A stretch of 64,000 nt of DNA from NCBI RefSeq assembly GCF_016862455.1, contig NZ_BOMZ01000093.1, positions 97,333 to 161,332 on the forward strand. Reading direction: 5' to 3'. The DNA is from Actinoplanes utahensis (lineage in GTDB: Bacteria > Actinomycetota > Actinomycetes > Mycobacteriales > Micromonosporaceae). The position numbers were made by a program, and so were the translations under genes. Shown here piece by piece: positions 16,347 to 25,678 of this stretch. Position 1 is the stretch's first letter. Each line of letters begins with the position of its first letter. The notes beneath the pieces are model-generated. The model saw only the letters and a program-made list of their open reading frames with translations, made no database searches and was not told the origin of the DNA.

Positions 16347-16772
16347 CTACGCGAGGGTGAAGGGTGCGGCTGACGGCGGCTCGGCGAAGTAGTCGCGGAG
16401 CTTGGCGATCCGTCCGTCGCGGAGGCGGAAGATCTGCACGAGCGACATCGTCGTCCGCCGGCCGCCGGGTTCGTCGAACGCGACGTCGATCTCGGCGATG
16501 AACACGTCGGGATCCGTGGTGTCGTGCAGGACGAGAGCGGACCGTTCCCGGTTCATCGCGGCCTGATAGGCGGGCTGCCGGTGGTAGGCGCTGATCCCGG
16601 CCCGGATGGCGTCCCGGCCCACCAGGCGCTGATGCAGCGGATGGCCGTCGGGGGCGAGCGGCGCGTCGAACACCCCGTCGTCGGTGAACAGGGCCGCGAC
16701 GGCGTCCGCGTCGCGGCTGATCGCGCCGGCGTACACGTACTTCTCGAAGACTTCCCGATGTGTCTGGTCCAC
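16347..16772 (-). CDS. SnoaL-like / NTF2-fold protein
   Basis: A 141-residue NTF2-like domain: the helix EVFEKYVYAGAISRDADAVA, the conserved ALFTDDGVFDAPL, the GRDAIRAGISAYH middle helix and a C-terminal curved sheet ending in SLVQIFRLRDGRIAKLRDYF. SnoaL-type proteins are isomerases, cyclases or ligand-binding dimers; no catalytic residue can be assigned here. The start is GTG at 16772, divergent from tctC. Confidence 0.83.
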   Translation of the reverse strand: MDQTHREVFEKYVYAGAISRDADAVAALFTDDGVFDAPLAPDGHPLHQRLVGRDAIRAGISAYHRQPAYQAAMNRERSALVLHDTTDPDVFIAEIDVAFDEPGGRRTTMSLVQIFRLRDGRIAKLRDYFAEPPSAAPFTLA

Positions 16773-16792
16773 TCCTCAGCCTAGAAACAGAA

Positions 16793-16837
16793 AAGCCTGC
16801 GGGGTACGACCAGAAAGACCAATATGCTCGCAGGCTT
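16793..16837. promoter_or_regulatory. inverted repeat in the divergent NTF2 / tctC region
   Basis: Perfect 8-bp arms, AAGCCTGC and GCAGGCTT, are 29 bp apart between the two divergent starts. They might be operator half-sites for the tct operon or a loose hairpin. Position is the only evidence. Confidence 0.25.
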
Positions 16838-16917
16838 CACAATGGTGACCGGCGTCACGCGGTACGGCAGGGTGCGTAACACCTTCGCCTTCACCCCGTG
16901 ACAGGAGCACAACTTTC

Positions 16918-17940
16918 ATGTTCAAGAGGGCCCTTGCGGTCGCCGTGCCGGCCGTGCTGTTGTTCGCGACCGGCTGCGCCGACCAGTCCGTCGGGGAGTC
17001 CCCGGCCCCGGACGCGGCCGCAGCGAAGTACCCGGCCAAGACGCTGCAGATCATGGCGCCGGCCGGCGCCGGCGGCGGATGGGACACCACCGCGCGCTCG
17101 ATGCAGAAGACCCTGCAGGAGAGCGGTCTGCTCAACGGCCAGTCCGCCGAGGTCCGCAACGTCACCGGCGCCGCCGGCACCATCGGCCTGGCCGAGCTCG
17201 TCACCAGCCACCAGAAGGACGCCCACCAGCTGATGGTCACCGGCCTGGTGATGGTCGGCGGCGTGGTCACCAACAAGTCGCCGGTGGACCTGAGCAAGAC
17301 CACGCCGATCGCGACGCTGACCGCCGAGTCGGAGGTCGTGGTGGTCCACAAGGACTCCAAGTACACGACGCTCAAGCAGCTCGCCGACGACATCAAGGCC
17401 GATCCCACCTCGGTGAAGTGGGGTGGCGGCTCGGCCGGCGGCACCGACCAGATCCTGGTCGGGCTGCTCGCCAAGGCGGCCGGCGCCGACGCCAAGGCGG
17501 TCGCCAAGCAGTACGTCGCCTACTCCGGCGGCGGCGAGACCAAGGCCGCGCTGCTCTCCGGCGACGTGACCGTGGCGGTCTCCGGCACCAGCGAGTTCGC
17601 CGACCTGGTCAAGGCCGGCACGGTGCGTGCCCTGGCGGTCTCCGGCGCCACCGGCGCCGACGCGGGCGCCGGCACACCGGCGCCGAGCATCAAGGAATCC
17701 GGGTACGACCTGGAGCTGCTGAACTGGCGGGGCGTCGTCGCGCCGCCCGGCATCAGCGACAGCGAGCGCACGGCCGTCCTCAAGCTCGTCGACGACCTGC
17801 ACAACTCGCCGCAGTGGAAGCAGGAGCTGGCCGACAAGAAGTGGCAGGACTTCTACAAGTCCGGTGACGAGGCCGCCGCCTTCTACGCCGCCGAGAGCAC
17901 CCGCATCAAGACCGTCCTGACCGAGATCGGCCTGGGCTGA
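16918..17940 (+). CDS. tctC: TctC: solute-binding lipoprotein of a tripartite tricarboxylate transporter
   Basis: A 340-residue TctC-family protein. The signal peptide ends in ATGC, so it is a lipoprotein outside the membrane, as expected in a Gram-positive. The family hallmarks are KTLQIMAPAGAGGGWDTTAR near residue 45, GAAGTIGLAELV, and a C-terminal LNWRGVVAPPGISDSER. It captures a carboxylate (citrate or a related acid) and delivers it to TctAB. Genes order C-B-A with six bases to tctB, so this is one operon. Confidence 0.92.
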   Translation: MFKRALAVAVPAVLLFATGCADQSVGESPAPDAAAAKYPAKTLQIMAPAGAGGGWDTTARSMQKTLQESGLLNGQSAEVRNVTGAAGTIGLAELVTSHQKDAHQLMVTGLVMVGGVVTNKSPVDLSKTTPIATLTAESEVVVVHKDSKYTTLKQLADDIKADPTSVKWGGGSAGGTDQILVGLLAKAAGADAKAVAKQYVAYSGGGETKAALLSGDVTVAVSGTSEFADLVKAGTVRALAVSGATGADAGAGTPAPSIKESGYDLELLNWRGVVAPPGISDSERTAVLKLVDDLHNSPQWKQELADKKWQDFYKSGDEAAAFYAAESTRIKTVLTEIGLG

Positions 17941-17946
17941 GCAGAG

Positions 17947-18501
17947 ATGACTTCGGCAACCCCTCCGGACCCGGCGCCCATCGCCGCGGCCGAGACGGAC
18001 GCCGGCGCCGCGACGCCGGAGGTGGCCACGGCCTCCTCCGGCCCGCGGGTCGCCGGCACCGTTCTGCTCCTGATCGGCGTGGCCCTGCTGTGGCAGGCCG
18101 TCGACGCCGGCATCGACACCGGTGTCCCGCTGGGCGGGCCCACCCTCGCGCCCATCCTGGTGACCGGTCTGTGGGTCGTCGTCGCGGTGGCGTACCTGAT
18201 CGACGCCCTGCGCAAGCGGGCCGCCGACGACGGCCCGGCGGACCTGCGCTCCTGGATCCGGCCGGTGCTGCTGCTCGCCGCCCTGATCGGCTACGCCGTG
18301 GTGCTCAAGTACACGGTGCTCGGGTACGTCCTGGCCACCACCGTGTTCGTCCTCGCCGGCGCCCGCCTGCTGGAGACCCGGCCGGTCCGTGAGGTGATCG
18401 TGCGTGACCTGGTCACGGCGATCGGGCTGGCCCTCGGCATCTACCTGCTCTTCACCCGTCTCCTCGGGATCGTCCTGCCCGCGGGAGTGCTGCCGCTGTG
18501 A
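17947..18501 (+). CDS. tctB: TctB: small membrane subunit of the tricarboxylate transporter
   Basis: The 184 residues start with an Ala/Pro/Glu-rich cytoplasmic segment (about 38 residues) and have four hydrophobic helices, the pattern of the small TctB subunit. The pair YAVVLKYTVLGYVLATTVFV and the preceding charged loop are typical. It lies six bases after tctC and overlaps tctA by GTGA, which supports a stoichiometric complex. Confidence 0.88.
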   Translation: MTSATPPDPAPIAAAETDAGAATPEVATASSGPRVAGTVLLLIGVALLWQAVDAGIDTGVPLGGPTLAPILVTGLWVVVAVAYLIDALRKRAADDGPADLRSWIRPVLLLAALIGYAVVLKYTVLGYVLATTVFVLAGARLLETRPVREVIVRDLVTAIGLALGIYLLFTRLLGIVLPAGVLPL

Positions 18502-20042
18502 ACTCCTTCATGGATCTCCTCGCCGGTTTCGGCACCGTGCTGACCCCGGTGAACCTGCTCTACGCGGCGATCGGCGTCACCATCGGCACCCTCGTCGGCG
18601 TACTGCCCGGGATCGGCCCGGCGCTGACCATCGCCCTGCTGCTGCCGGTGGCGCTGCGGCTCGACGACCCGACCGGCACACTGATCATGTTCGCCGGGAT
18701 CTACGCCGGTGCGATGTACGGCGGCTCCACCACGTCGATCCTGCTCAACACCCCGGGCGAGTCCTCGTCGGTGGCGACCTCCATCGAGGGCTACCAGATG
18801 GCCCGCCGGGGACGGGCCCGCGCCGCCCTGGCCACCGCCGCGATCGGTTCGTTCGTCGCCGGGACCATCTCCACCGTCCTGCTGGCCCTGGTCGCCACGC
18901 CGATGGCCCGGCTGGCGGTGACCTTCCGCGCCTCCGACTACTTCGCGCTGGCGGTCCTCGCCATGGTGACGGTCACCGCGATGGTCGGGGCCTCCCTCGT
19001 ACGCGGCCTGATGTCCTTGACCTTCGGGTTGTTCCTCGGCCTGATCGGGCTGGACTCGCTCACCGGCCAGGCCCGGTTCACCTTCGGGGTGCCGGCGCTG
19101 CTCGACGGTGTCGACATCGTCACCGTGATCGTCGGCCTGTTCGCGATCGGCGAGACGCTGTACATCGCGACCCGGCCACGGGATCTGCCGGACACCGTCA
19201 CCCCGCTGGAACCGGGCGGCAAGGGCTTCGCCTGGCTCGGCAAGGCCGATTGGGCGCGCTCGTGGCGGCCGTGGCTGCGCGGCACCGCCCTGGGCTTCCC
19301 GTTCGGCGCGCTGCCGTCCGGCGGCGCCGAGATCCCCACGTTCGTCTCGTACACGCTGGAGAAACGCCGGTCGAAGCACCCGCGGGAGTGGGGCAACGGG
19401 GCGATCGAGGGCGTCGCCGGGCCGGAGGCCGCCAACAACGCGTCCTTCTCCGGGGTGCTGGTCCCGCTGCTCACCCTCGGCATCCCGACGTCGGCGACGG
19501 CAGCGGTGATGCTGGCGGCGTTCGGCTACTTCGACCTGTCGCCCGGCCCGCAGCTGTTCGAGAAGTCCCCGGAGCTGGTGTGGGGCCTGATCGCGTCGCT
19601 GTTCATCGGCAACGTCATGCTGCTGGCCCTGAACCTGCCGATGATCCGCGTCTGGGTGAAGGTGCTGAAGATCCCCCGGCCGCTGCTGTACACCGGCATC
19701 CTGGTCTTCGCCACCCTCGGCGTGTACGCGGTCTCCGGCAACATCGTCGACGTGTTCATCGCCTTCGGGATCGGGGTGATCGCCGTGTTCATGCGGCGGT
19801 TCGAGTTCCCGATCGCGCCGGTGATCCTGGGCCTGATCCTGGGGCCGATGATGGAGACCCAGTTCCGGCGGGCGCTGTTGCTGTCCGACAACGACCTGAC
19901 CGTCTTCGTACGCCGTCCCCTGACGTTGATCCTGCTGCTGCTCGCGGTCGCCGCGCTGGGCCTGCCGCATCTGCCCAGGCTGATCGCCCGGATCCGCGGT
20001 CGTGAGCCCGCCGGCCGGCTGGCGTTCGGTGACGAGGACTAA
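18498..20042 (+). CDS. tctA: TctA: large membrane subunit of the tricarboxylate transporter
   Basis: This 514-residue integral membrane protein carries the TctA signatures GTLVGVLPGIGPALTIALLL, AGAMYGGSTTSILLNTPGE and, in the second half, GAIEGVAGPEAANNASFSG with LTLGIPTSATAAV. It forms the translocation pathway with TctB and uses an ion gradient. The start is GTG within the tctB stop. The 3' end overlaps the convergent response-regulator gene by four bases. Confidence 0.93.
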   Translation: MNSFMDLLAGFGTVLTPVNLLYAAIGVTIGTLVGVLPGIGPALTIALLLPVALRLDDPTGTLIMFAGIYAGAMYGGSTTSILLNTPGESSSVATSIEGYQMARRGRARAALATAAIGSFVAGTISTVLLALVATPMARLAVTFRASDYFALAVLAMVTVTAMVGASLVRGLMSLTFGLFLGLIGLDSLTGQARFTFGVPALLDGVDIVTVIVGLFAIGETLYIATRPRDLPDTVTPLEPGGKGFAWLGKADWARSWRPWLRGTALGFPFGALPSGGAEIPTFVSYTLEKRRSKHPREWGNGAIEGVAGPEAANNASFSGVLVPLLTLGIPTSATAAVMLAAFGYFDLSPGPQLFEKSPELVWGLIASLFIGNVMLLALNLPMIRVWVKVLKIPRPLLYTGILVFATLGVYAVSGNIVDVFIAFGIGVIAVFMRRFEFPIAPVILGLILGPMMETQFRRALLLSDNDLTVFVRRPLTLILLLLAVAALGLPHLPRLIARIRGREPAGRLAFGDED

Positions 20043-20707
20043 CCGCGCCAGAGATAGCGGTGCTCGGGCCGGCCCGCCCCGCCGTAGCGCAGCCGCACCT
20101 GCGCCTTGCCCGTCTGGACGAGGTGCTCGAGGTAGCGGCGGGTGCTCACCCGGGACAGGCCGGCCCGAGCGGCGCATTCGGCGGCGGACAGGTCGGTGTC
20201 GCTGTCGCGCAGCACGGTGACGACGAGGTCCGCGGTCGCGGTGGACAGGCCCTTCGGCAGCACCGGCGCACTGTCACCGGATCCGCCGAAGAACCGGTCG
20301 ACGTCGGCCTGGACCGCGGCGGGCGTCTCCCTCAGCCGGGCCACCGCCTGGGCGTACCGCTCCAGCCGCTCCTGCAGGGTGTCGAAGGCGAACGGCTTGA
20401 TGATGTAGTGCGCGACGCCGCCGTGCAGGGCGTTCTTGATCGTGGCCGCGTCCCGGGCCGCGGTGATCGCGATGACGTCGACGGCGCCGGCCTCCCGGCG
20501 CAACCGTTGCAGCACCTCCAGGCCGGAGATGTCGGGCAGGTAGATGTCGAGCAGCACCAGGTCCGGGCGCAGCCGCCCGACCGCCTCGATGGCGGCGGCG
20601 CCCGTGTGGACCGCCCCGACCACGGTGAACCCGGGCACCCGCTCCACGAAACCCTGGTGGATGCGGGCCACCATGAAATCGTCGTCCACCACCAGCACCC
20701 GCGTCAC
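20039..20707 (-). CDS. CitB/DpiA-type response regulator
   Basis: A receiver domain (VVDDD at 6-10, phospho-acceptor Asp54 in LVLLDIYLP, Lys in YIIKPF) is followed by a C-terminal DNA-binding domain of the CitB/DcuR type (LSAAECAARAGLSRVSTRRY). These regulators respond to C4- and C6-carboxylates. It overlaps the sensor kinase by GTGA and faces tctCBA, so it most likely controls tct expression. Confidence 0.9.
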   Translation of the reverse strand: MTRVLVVDDDFMVARIHQGFVERVPGFTVVGAVHTGAAAIEAVGRLRPDLVLLDIYLPDISGLEVLQRLRREAGAVDVIAITAARDAATIKNALHGGVAHYIIKPFAFDTLQERLERYAQAVARLRETPAAVQADVDRFFGGSGDSAPVLPKGLSTATADLVVTVLRDSDTDLSAAECAARAGLSRVSTRRYLEHLVQTGKAQVRLRYGGAGRPEHRYLWRG

Positions 20708-22278
20708 GACGGCCGCCCTCCGGCGACCGGGAGCCGGGCGGTGAACGCCGATCCCGTCACCGTGATGTCGCCGCCGCGCACGGTGCAGACCCGGCTGATC
20801 AGCGCCAGCCCGAGCCCGCGGTGCCCGGCGCCGGTCTTGGTGGTGAACCCGCTGCTGAACACCTTGTCGGCGTGCTCGCGGGCCACACCGTCACCGGAGT
20901 CGGCCACGGTCACGGCGATCTCGGCGCCGAGGTCCCGGACCGACACGCTCACCCAGCCCCCGGAACCGGCGGCGTCGATGGCGTTGTCGATCAGGTTGCC
21001 GGTCACCGTGACCAGGTCGGCGGCGAGGCGATCGTCGGCCGGTGCGGGCATCGTCGTCTCCTCGGCGATGCGCAACTCGACGTGCTGCTCGGACGCGACA
21101 CTCGCCTTGGCGATGATCAGCGCCGCGAGCGCCGGGTCGGCGATCCGGGACTGCACGTCGTGGTGGAGCGCGTTCTGGGTCTGGCCGGCCATCACGATGA
21201 AGTTGACCGCCTCGTCGTAGTGCCCGAGCTGCACCAGCCCCGAGATGGTGTGCAGCCGGTTGGTGAACTCGTGCGCCTGGGCCCGCAGCGTGTCGGTGGT
21301 GTTCCGGCTCAGATCCAGCTCCCGCTCCAGCGAGGTCAGCTCGGTACGGTCCCGCAGCGTGGTCACCGACCCCACCGCGTGCCCGCGGACCACCACCGGC
21401 ATCCGGTTCAGCACCAGGATCCGGGAGTCGTGCACCACCACGTGATCGGGTTCGCCGGATCCCGCGGTGAGCAGGTCCAGCAGGTCCGCCGGCACGCCCA
21501 GGGACCGCAACGGCATCCCGGTCACGTCGCCGGAGAAGCCGAGCAGCCGGCGGGCCTCGTCGTTGACCAGGGTGACCCGGCCGGACGCGTCGAGTCCGAT
21601 CAGGCCCTCCTTGATCCCGTGCAGCATCGCCTCACGGTGCTCGACCAGCCCGGCGATCTCGACGGGTTCGAGCCCCAGGGTCTGCCGTTTGATCCGCCGC
21701 GACAGCAGGGTCGAGCCGATCACCCCCAGCGCCGAGCCGAGCAGCAGATAGGTGAGCAGGTCCGCGGTGGCGCTGGCCAGCAGTTCGGGCCACGACGGGT
21801 AGGTCTCACCGGCCACGACCAGCCCGAGCACACTGCCGTCGGCGGGGTCGAGCACCGGGGCGTGCGCGACAAGCGCCCGGCCGTCGTGCTGAACGACCCC
21901 GAGCCAGGCCCGGCCGGTCGCTCCGCCACTGGTGCCCAGCTCGGCCGGCCGGCCCCGCCACGGCCCGGTCAGCAGCACCCCTTGCGCGTCGGTGAGCTCC
22001 ACGAACGAGGCGCCGGAGACGCTGCGGGCGCTCTCCGCGCCGGCGGCGAGCGAGTCGTAGCGGGCCGGAGTGCGCATGCCCTCCCGGATGACGTCGGTGG
22101 CGGCCAGGTTCTCGGCGCTCGACCGGAGGGTGGCGCCCCGCTCGCGCCGGAAGGTGGCGTCCGCCTCGGCCACCGACACCGCCGCGACCGCGACCACCAC
22201 CAGCAGGACGATGCCGAGTTGGAGCACCAGGAACTGCCGGGCGAGGGAGAACTGCCAGCGCACCGGTCTCCTCCTCAC
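20704..22278 (-). CDS. CitA/DcuS-type sensor histidine kinase
   Basis: The 524 residues have a transmembrane helix at about 12-32, an extracytoplasmic sensor of about 130 residues (single-Cache type), a second helix at about 170-190, a PAS domain (HREAMLHGIKEGLIGLDASG) and a SpoOB-like kinase core: RAQAHEFTNRLHTISGLVQL contains the phosphorylated His, and GDGVAREHADKVFSSGFTTK with GHRGLGLALI forms the ATP site. It senses external carboxylates. A second TctC gene is divergent 71 bp upstream. Confidence 0.92.
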   Translation of the reverse strand: MRRRPVRWQFSLARQFLVLQLGIVLLVVVAVAAVSVAEADATFRRERGATLRSSAENLAATDVIREGMRTPARYDSLAAGAESARSVSGASFVELTDAQGVLLTGPWRGRPAELGTSGGATGRAWLGVVQHDGRALVAHAPVLDPADGSVLGLVVAGETYPSWPELLASATADLLTYLLLGSALGVIGSTLLSRRIKRQTLGLEPVEIAGLVEHREAMLHGIKEGLIGLDASGRVTLVNDEARRLLGFSGDVTGMPLRSLGVPADLLDLLTAGSGEPDHVVVHDSRILVLNRMPVVVRGHAVGSVTTLRDRTELTSLERELDLSRNTTDTLRAQAHEFTNRLHTISGLVQLGHYDEAVNFIVMAGQTQNALHHDVQSRIADPALAALIIAKASVASEQHVELRIAEETTMPAPADDRLAADLVTVTGNLIDNAIDAAGSGGWVSVSVRDLGAEIAVTVADSGDGVAREHADKVFSSGFTTKTGAGHRGLGLALISRVCTVRGGDITVTGSAFTARLPVAGGRPS

Positions 22279-22349
22279 CTCGGTCCCTGGTCCGGACTGC
22301 CGTAGGCTACCCGCCGCCGTCGCCGCCGCGGCGTCGCTATCGTGAGCCC

Positions 22350-23306
22350 GTGCGCCGCCGTACGCTCCTCACCGCTCCGCTGGCCGCCGCGCTGGTCGGC
22401 GGCTGCTCGCCGCAGCGGGATCCGGTGCTGCGGCTGATGGTGCCGAACGCCCCGGGCAGCGGCTACGACATCACCGCACGGACCGTCGCCACCGCCCTCG
22501 ACGTCGACGGGGTACGCAGGGACGTCGAAGTGTTCAACCTGCCCGGTGCCGGCGGCATGATCGGCCTGCGGCGGCTGGTGTACGAGCACGGCAACGGCGC
22601 GCTGATGATGCTCATGGGCCTCGGCCTGGTCGGGGCGCAGCACACCGCCCCGATCTCGGTGACCCTCGACGCGGTCACCCCGATCGCCCGGCTGATCGAG
22701 GAGCCGGAGGTCGTCGTCGTGACCCGGGACGCGCCGCTGCGGACCTTCGACGACCTGGTCACGGCCTGGCGGGCCGACCCTGCGGGCCTGGCCGTCGGCG
22801 GCGGCTCCTCCCCCGGCGGGCCGGACCACCTCGCCACCATGCTCATCGCGCGGGCCGCCGGGATCGCGCCGTCCTCGGTCCGGTACACCGAGCACGACGG
22901 CGGCGGGGTGCTGCTGGCCGCGGTGCTGTCGCGGCGGGTGGCGTTCGGCGTCTCCAGCCTGGGCGAGCTCGGCGGCCAGATCGACTCCGGTCAGCTGCGG
23001 GTGCTCGCGACGACCGGCGGCGGCCGGGCCGCGGGGGTCGAGGCGCCGACGCTGCGCGAGGCCGGCCTGGACGTGGTCTTCATGAACTGGCGTGGACTGG
23101 TCGCCCCGCCCGGGCTCGGTCCGGCACAGCTGGCGGCGCTGACCACGGTGGTGTCCGGGGTGCGGGGTTCGGCCACCTGGCAGCGGGCGGTCGCCGGTCA
23201 CCGGTGGACCGACGCCCCGCTCACCGGCGCCGAGTTCGGCGCGTTCCTGCGCCGGCAGAACGATCGGATGATCCGGATCCTCGGCGAGCTGGGCCTGCCG
23301 GCCTGA
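22350..23306 (+). CDS. second TctC-type solute-binding lipoprotein, without its own permease
   Basis: The 318 residues carry the same family marks as tctC (LRLMVPNAPGSGYDITARTV; LPGAGGMIGLRRLVYEHGNG; FMNWRGLVAPPGLGPAQLAA), but no tctAB follows. The signal peptide ends in VGGC, so it is a lipoprotein. The start is GTG. Its position, divergent from the sensor kinase, suggests either an alternative receptor for TctAB or a co-receptor that presents ligand to the kinase; Bordetella TctC homologues with such signalling roles are known. Confidence 0.88.
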   Translation: MRRRTLLTAPLAAALVGGCSPQRDPVLRLMVPNAPGSGYDITARTVATALDVDGVRRDVEVFNLPGAGGMIGLRRLVYEHGNGALMMLMGLGLVGAQHTAPISVTLDAVTPIARLIEEPEVVVVTRDAPLRTFDDLVTAWRADPAGLAVGGGSSPGGPDHLATMLIARAAGIAPSSVRYTEHDGGGVLLAAVLSRRVAFGVSSLGELGGQIDSGQLRVLATTGGGRAAGVEAPTLREAGLDVVFMNWRGLVAPPGLGPAQLAALTTVVSGVRGSATWQRAVAGHRWTDAPLTGAEFGAFLRRQNDRMIRILGELGLPA

Positions 23307-23547
23307 GCCCGGCGTACGCCGTCGGCCGAGTCACTCTCCGCAGATGTCGACCGCAACGACCAAGGATGGCGCGATGCGCGCTTCTGCCGCGTGTGCCGCC
23401 ATGAAGCCGCTGGGATATCAGTGGTTCGCCGCCTGCTGTGCCTGGCGTTCTCGACCTCGGCGACGGACGGCGGGCGCCGCCGTGCGCGTACGCTGATTTG
23501 TCTTTCGGCAGTGTCGGGCGCCAGCCGCGGCCCGTACCGTCGCCTCG

Positions 23548-24990
23548 GTGAAGCGCGCAACGATCAAGGTCGCGGTGGCAGCGCGAACGGCTGTCACCGC
23601 ACGGGCTTTCGACCCGGGAAGTCTCCTGACGGGGGCCGCGGTCGTGTTCGCCGGTCTGAGCATGGTGAGCGGGTGGTGGTTGCTGCCGACCGTGGTCACC
23701 GCGTTCCTGGCCGGACGGCGCCGGGGGCGGACGGGTCCGACGGTGCTCGCGCTGGTAGCAGTGCTCTCGGCCGGTGTGGTGGTGTTCTCGGTCGTGCCCG
23801 GCTGGCTGTCGCTGGCGAGTCGGTTCCTGCTCGTGTTCGTTGCCGCCACGATGTCGCCATGGTTCGCGGGACGATTCTGGCGCCAGTATCAGGATCTCGT
23901 CCGGACCGGCTGGGAACGGGCCGAGCAGGCCCAGCGTGAACAGTGGCTGGTCGCCGAGCAGGCGCGGCTGCGCGAACGGGCCCGGATTGCCCAGGACATG
24001 CATGACCTGCTCGGTCACGACCTCAGCTTGATCGCGCTGTCCGCGGGCGCGCTGAAACTCGCGCCGGACCTGCAAGAGCACCACCGCAAGGCCGCCACGG
24101 ACCTCAGGGCTCGGGCCGCGGCCGCGGTGGAGCGCCTCGGCGAGGTGATCGGCGTCCTGCGGGAGCAGGCCGACAGCGCCCCTACCGACGCCCACGACCC
24201 CGACCTGACGGCGCTGACGGCTGCGGCGTCCGCATCGGGGCTGATGGTGGAGCTGCGCATCGACGGCGAGGCAGGCGATCTGCCACCGATGGCCGAGCGG
24301 GCTGTCCACCGGGTTGCGCAGGAAGCGCTGACCAACGTGGCCAAACACGCACCCGGAGCAACAGCGACCATTTCCGTGACGCATACGGCGACCGAGACGA
24401 CGATCGTGGTGGAGAACGGCCCGCCACCGCCACCGTCGCCGGCCGGCCTGCAGTCCCAGCCTGGCGGCGGGCGAGGTCTGGTCGGCCTCGCCGAACGGGT
24501 GCGGCTGGTCGGCGGCACTTTCGAGTACGGCCCGCACCACACAGGTTTCGCCGTCACCGCGCGAATCCCGCACACCCCCGTGCTCCCGCCGGCGGCCCCG
24601 CGGATCGATCGCGCGCTGCCGCAGGAACATCGCCGCGCCCGGCGGCGTGTGGGCCGGTCCCTGATCATCGCGGTCATGGTGCCGCTGGTCACCGGCGCGC
24701 TGCTGAGCGGGGCCCTGGCGGGCTGGGAGACGCTGTCCTCGTCACAGGCGGTCCTGGACCCGGGCGACTACGCCCGCCTGCGCATCGGGCAGGATCGTTC
24801 CGAGATGGAGCGTCTCCTGCCGCGCCGGCAGACGAACCACCGACCGCTGAGCGCCGAGCCGACCGTGGAGGGATCGACGTGCGAGTACTACGCGATGACG
24901 GCGGACCACTTCGACGACCGCTCCGGGGACGCCTATCGGCTCTGTTTCCGCGACGACGTGCTGGTGTCCCGGGACACGGTCACCCCGTGA
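23548..24990 (+). CDS. NarL-type histidine kinase with an extra C-terminal membrane and outer domain
   Basis: Residues about 25-105 hold four hydrophobic helices. The HisKA_3 dimerisation helix follows (ARIAQDMHDLLGHDLSLIAL, His152) and then the HATPase (EALTNVAKHAPGATATIS; GGGRGLVGLAERVRLVGGTF). Unusually the protein continues: after the kinase end near residue 340, a basic stretch leads to another transmembrane helix (371-393) and an 85-residue tail (DPGDYARLRIGQDRSEMERL, later CEYY and CFRDDVL) expected outside the cell. That tail resembles small SmpA/BamE-like domains. The GTG start is eight bases from no obvious alternative. The response regulator follows after 7 bp. Confidence 0.88.
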   Translation: MKRATIKVAVAARTAVTARAFDPGSLLTGAAVVFAGLSMVSGWWLLPTVVTAFLAGRRRGRTGPTVLALVAVLSAGVVVFSVVPGWLSLASRFLLVFVAATMSPWFAGRFWRQYQDLVRTGWERAEQAQREQWLVAEQARLRERARIAQDMHDLLGHDLSLIALSAGALKLAPDLQEHHRKAATDLRARAAAAVERLGEVIGVLREQADSAPTDAHDPDLTALTAAASASGLMVELRIDGEAGDLPPMAERAVHRVAQEALTNVAKHAPGATATISVTHTATETTIVVENGPPPPPSPAGLQSQPGGGRGLVGLAERVRLVGGTFEYGPHHTGFAVTARIPHTPVLPPAAPRIDRALPQEHRRARRRVGRSLIIAVMVPLVTGALLSGALAGWETLSSSQAVLDPGDYARLRIGQDRSEMERLLPRRQTNHRPLSAEPTVEGSTCEYYAMTADHFDDRSGDAYRLCFRDDVLVSRDTVTP

Positions 24991-24997
24991 GCGTCCG

Positions 24998-25678
24998 ATG
25001 ATCCGGGTCCTGATCGCCGACGACGAGCCGATGATCCGGGCGGGCCTGCGCGCGGTACTCACCACTGATTCGGACATCGACGTCGTCGCCGAGGCCGGCG
25101 ACGGACACGACGCCGTCGAGCTGGCGCGACGGCACCGCCCCGCGGTGGCCGTCCTCGACATCCGGATGCCCGGCATGAACGGCATCGAAGCGATGGCGGA
25201 ACTCCGCAGGACCGTGCCGGCCACGCGCGTGATCATTCTGACGACGTTCGGGGAGGACGACTACATCCTGCAAGCACTCGGCGGCGGCGCCGCCGGCTTC
25301 CTGATCAAGTCCGGCGAGCCCGAGGAACTGATCGCCGGGCTCCGTGCGGTAGCCGACGGCGGTGCCTATCTGTCACCGAAAGTCGCGGCCCGCGTCGTCG
25401 CTCACCTCGCCGCGACGGGCGCGGGCACCCTGGCCGCGCGGCGCTCCAGCGCCCGCGCCCGGGTGGACGCCCTCACCGCCAGGGAACGGGAGGTGCTGGC
25501 CCTGCTCGGCAGCGGACTGTCCAACGGGCAGATAGCCCGACGGCTGCACGTGGTTGAGGGAACGGTAAAGGCCCATGTGAGCTCCATCCTGGCCAGGCTG
25601 GGCGTGGGCAACAGGGCTGCGGCCGCGGTGGTCGCCTATGAAGCGGGGATCGCTGTTCCACGACCTGCGCAGCAGTGA
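24998..25678 (+). CDS. NarL/LuxR-type response regulator
   Basis: The receiver domain (ADDEP at 7-11; Asp54 in AVLDIRMPGMNG; Lys in GFLIKSG) is joined to a C-terminal LuxR helix-turn-helix (LTAREREVLALLGSGLSNGQ, then VEGTVKAHVSSILARLGV). It pairs with the kinase 7 bp upstream. The last 306 bp are overlapped by the antisense end of the PAP2 frame. Confidence 0.93.
   Translation: MIRVLIADDEPMIRAGLRAVLTTDSDIDVVAEAGDGHDAVELARRHRPAVAVLDIRMPGMNGIEAMAELRRTVPATRVIILTTFGEDDYILQALGGGAAGFLIKSGEPEELIAGLRAVADGGAYLSPKVAARVVAHLAATGAGTLAARRSSARARVDALTAREREVLALLGSGLSNGQIARRLHVVEGTVKAHVSSILARLGVGNRAAAAVVAYEAGIAVPRPAQQ

Noticed and set aside
16793..16837. The AAGCCTGC/GCAGGCTT repeat as an intrinsic terminator
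   Set aside because: It lies between two divergent starts, where no transcript needs to end, and the 29-base loop is large.
18441..20177. A 578-codon minus-strand frame opposite tctA
   Set aside because: Composed of Gly/Asp/Arg/Gln runs with no motif; tctA on the other strand is unmistakable.
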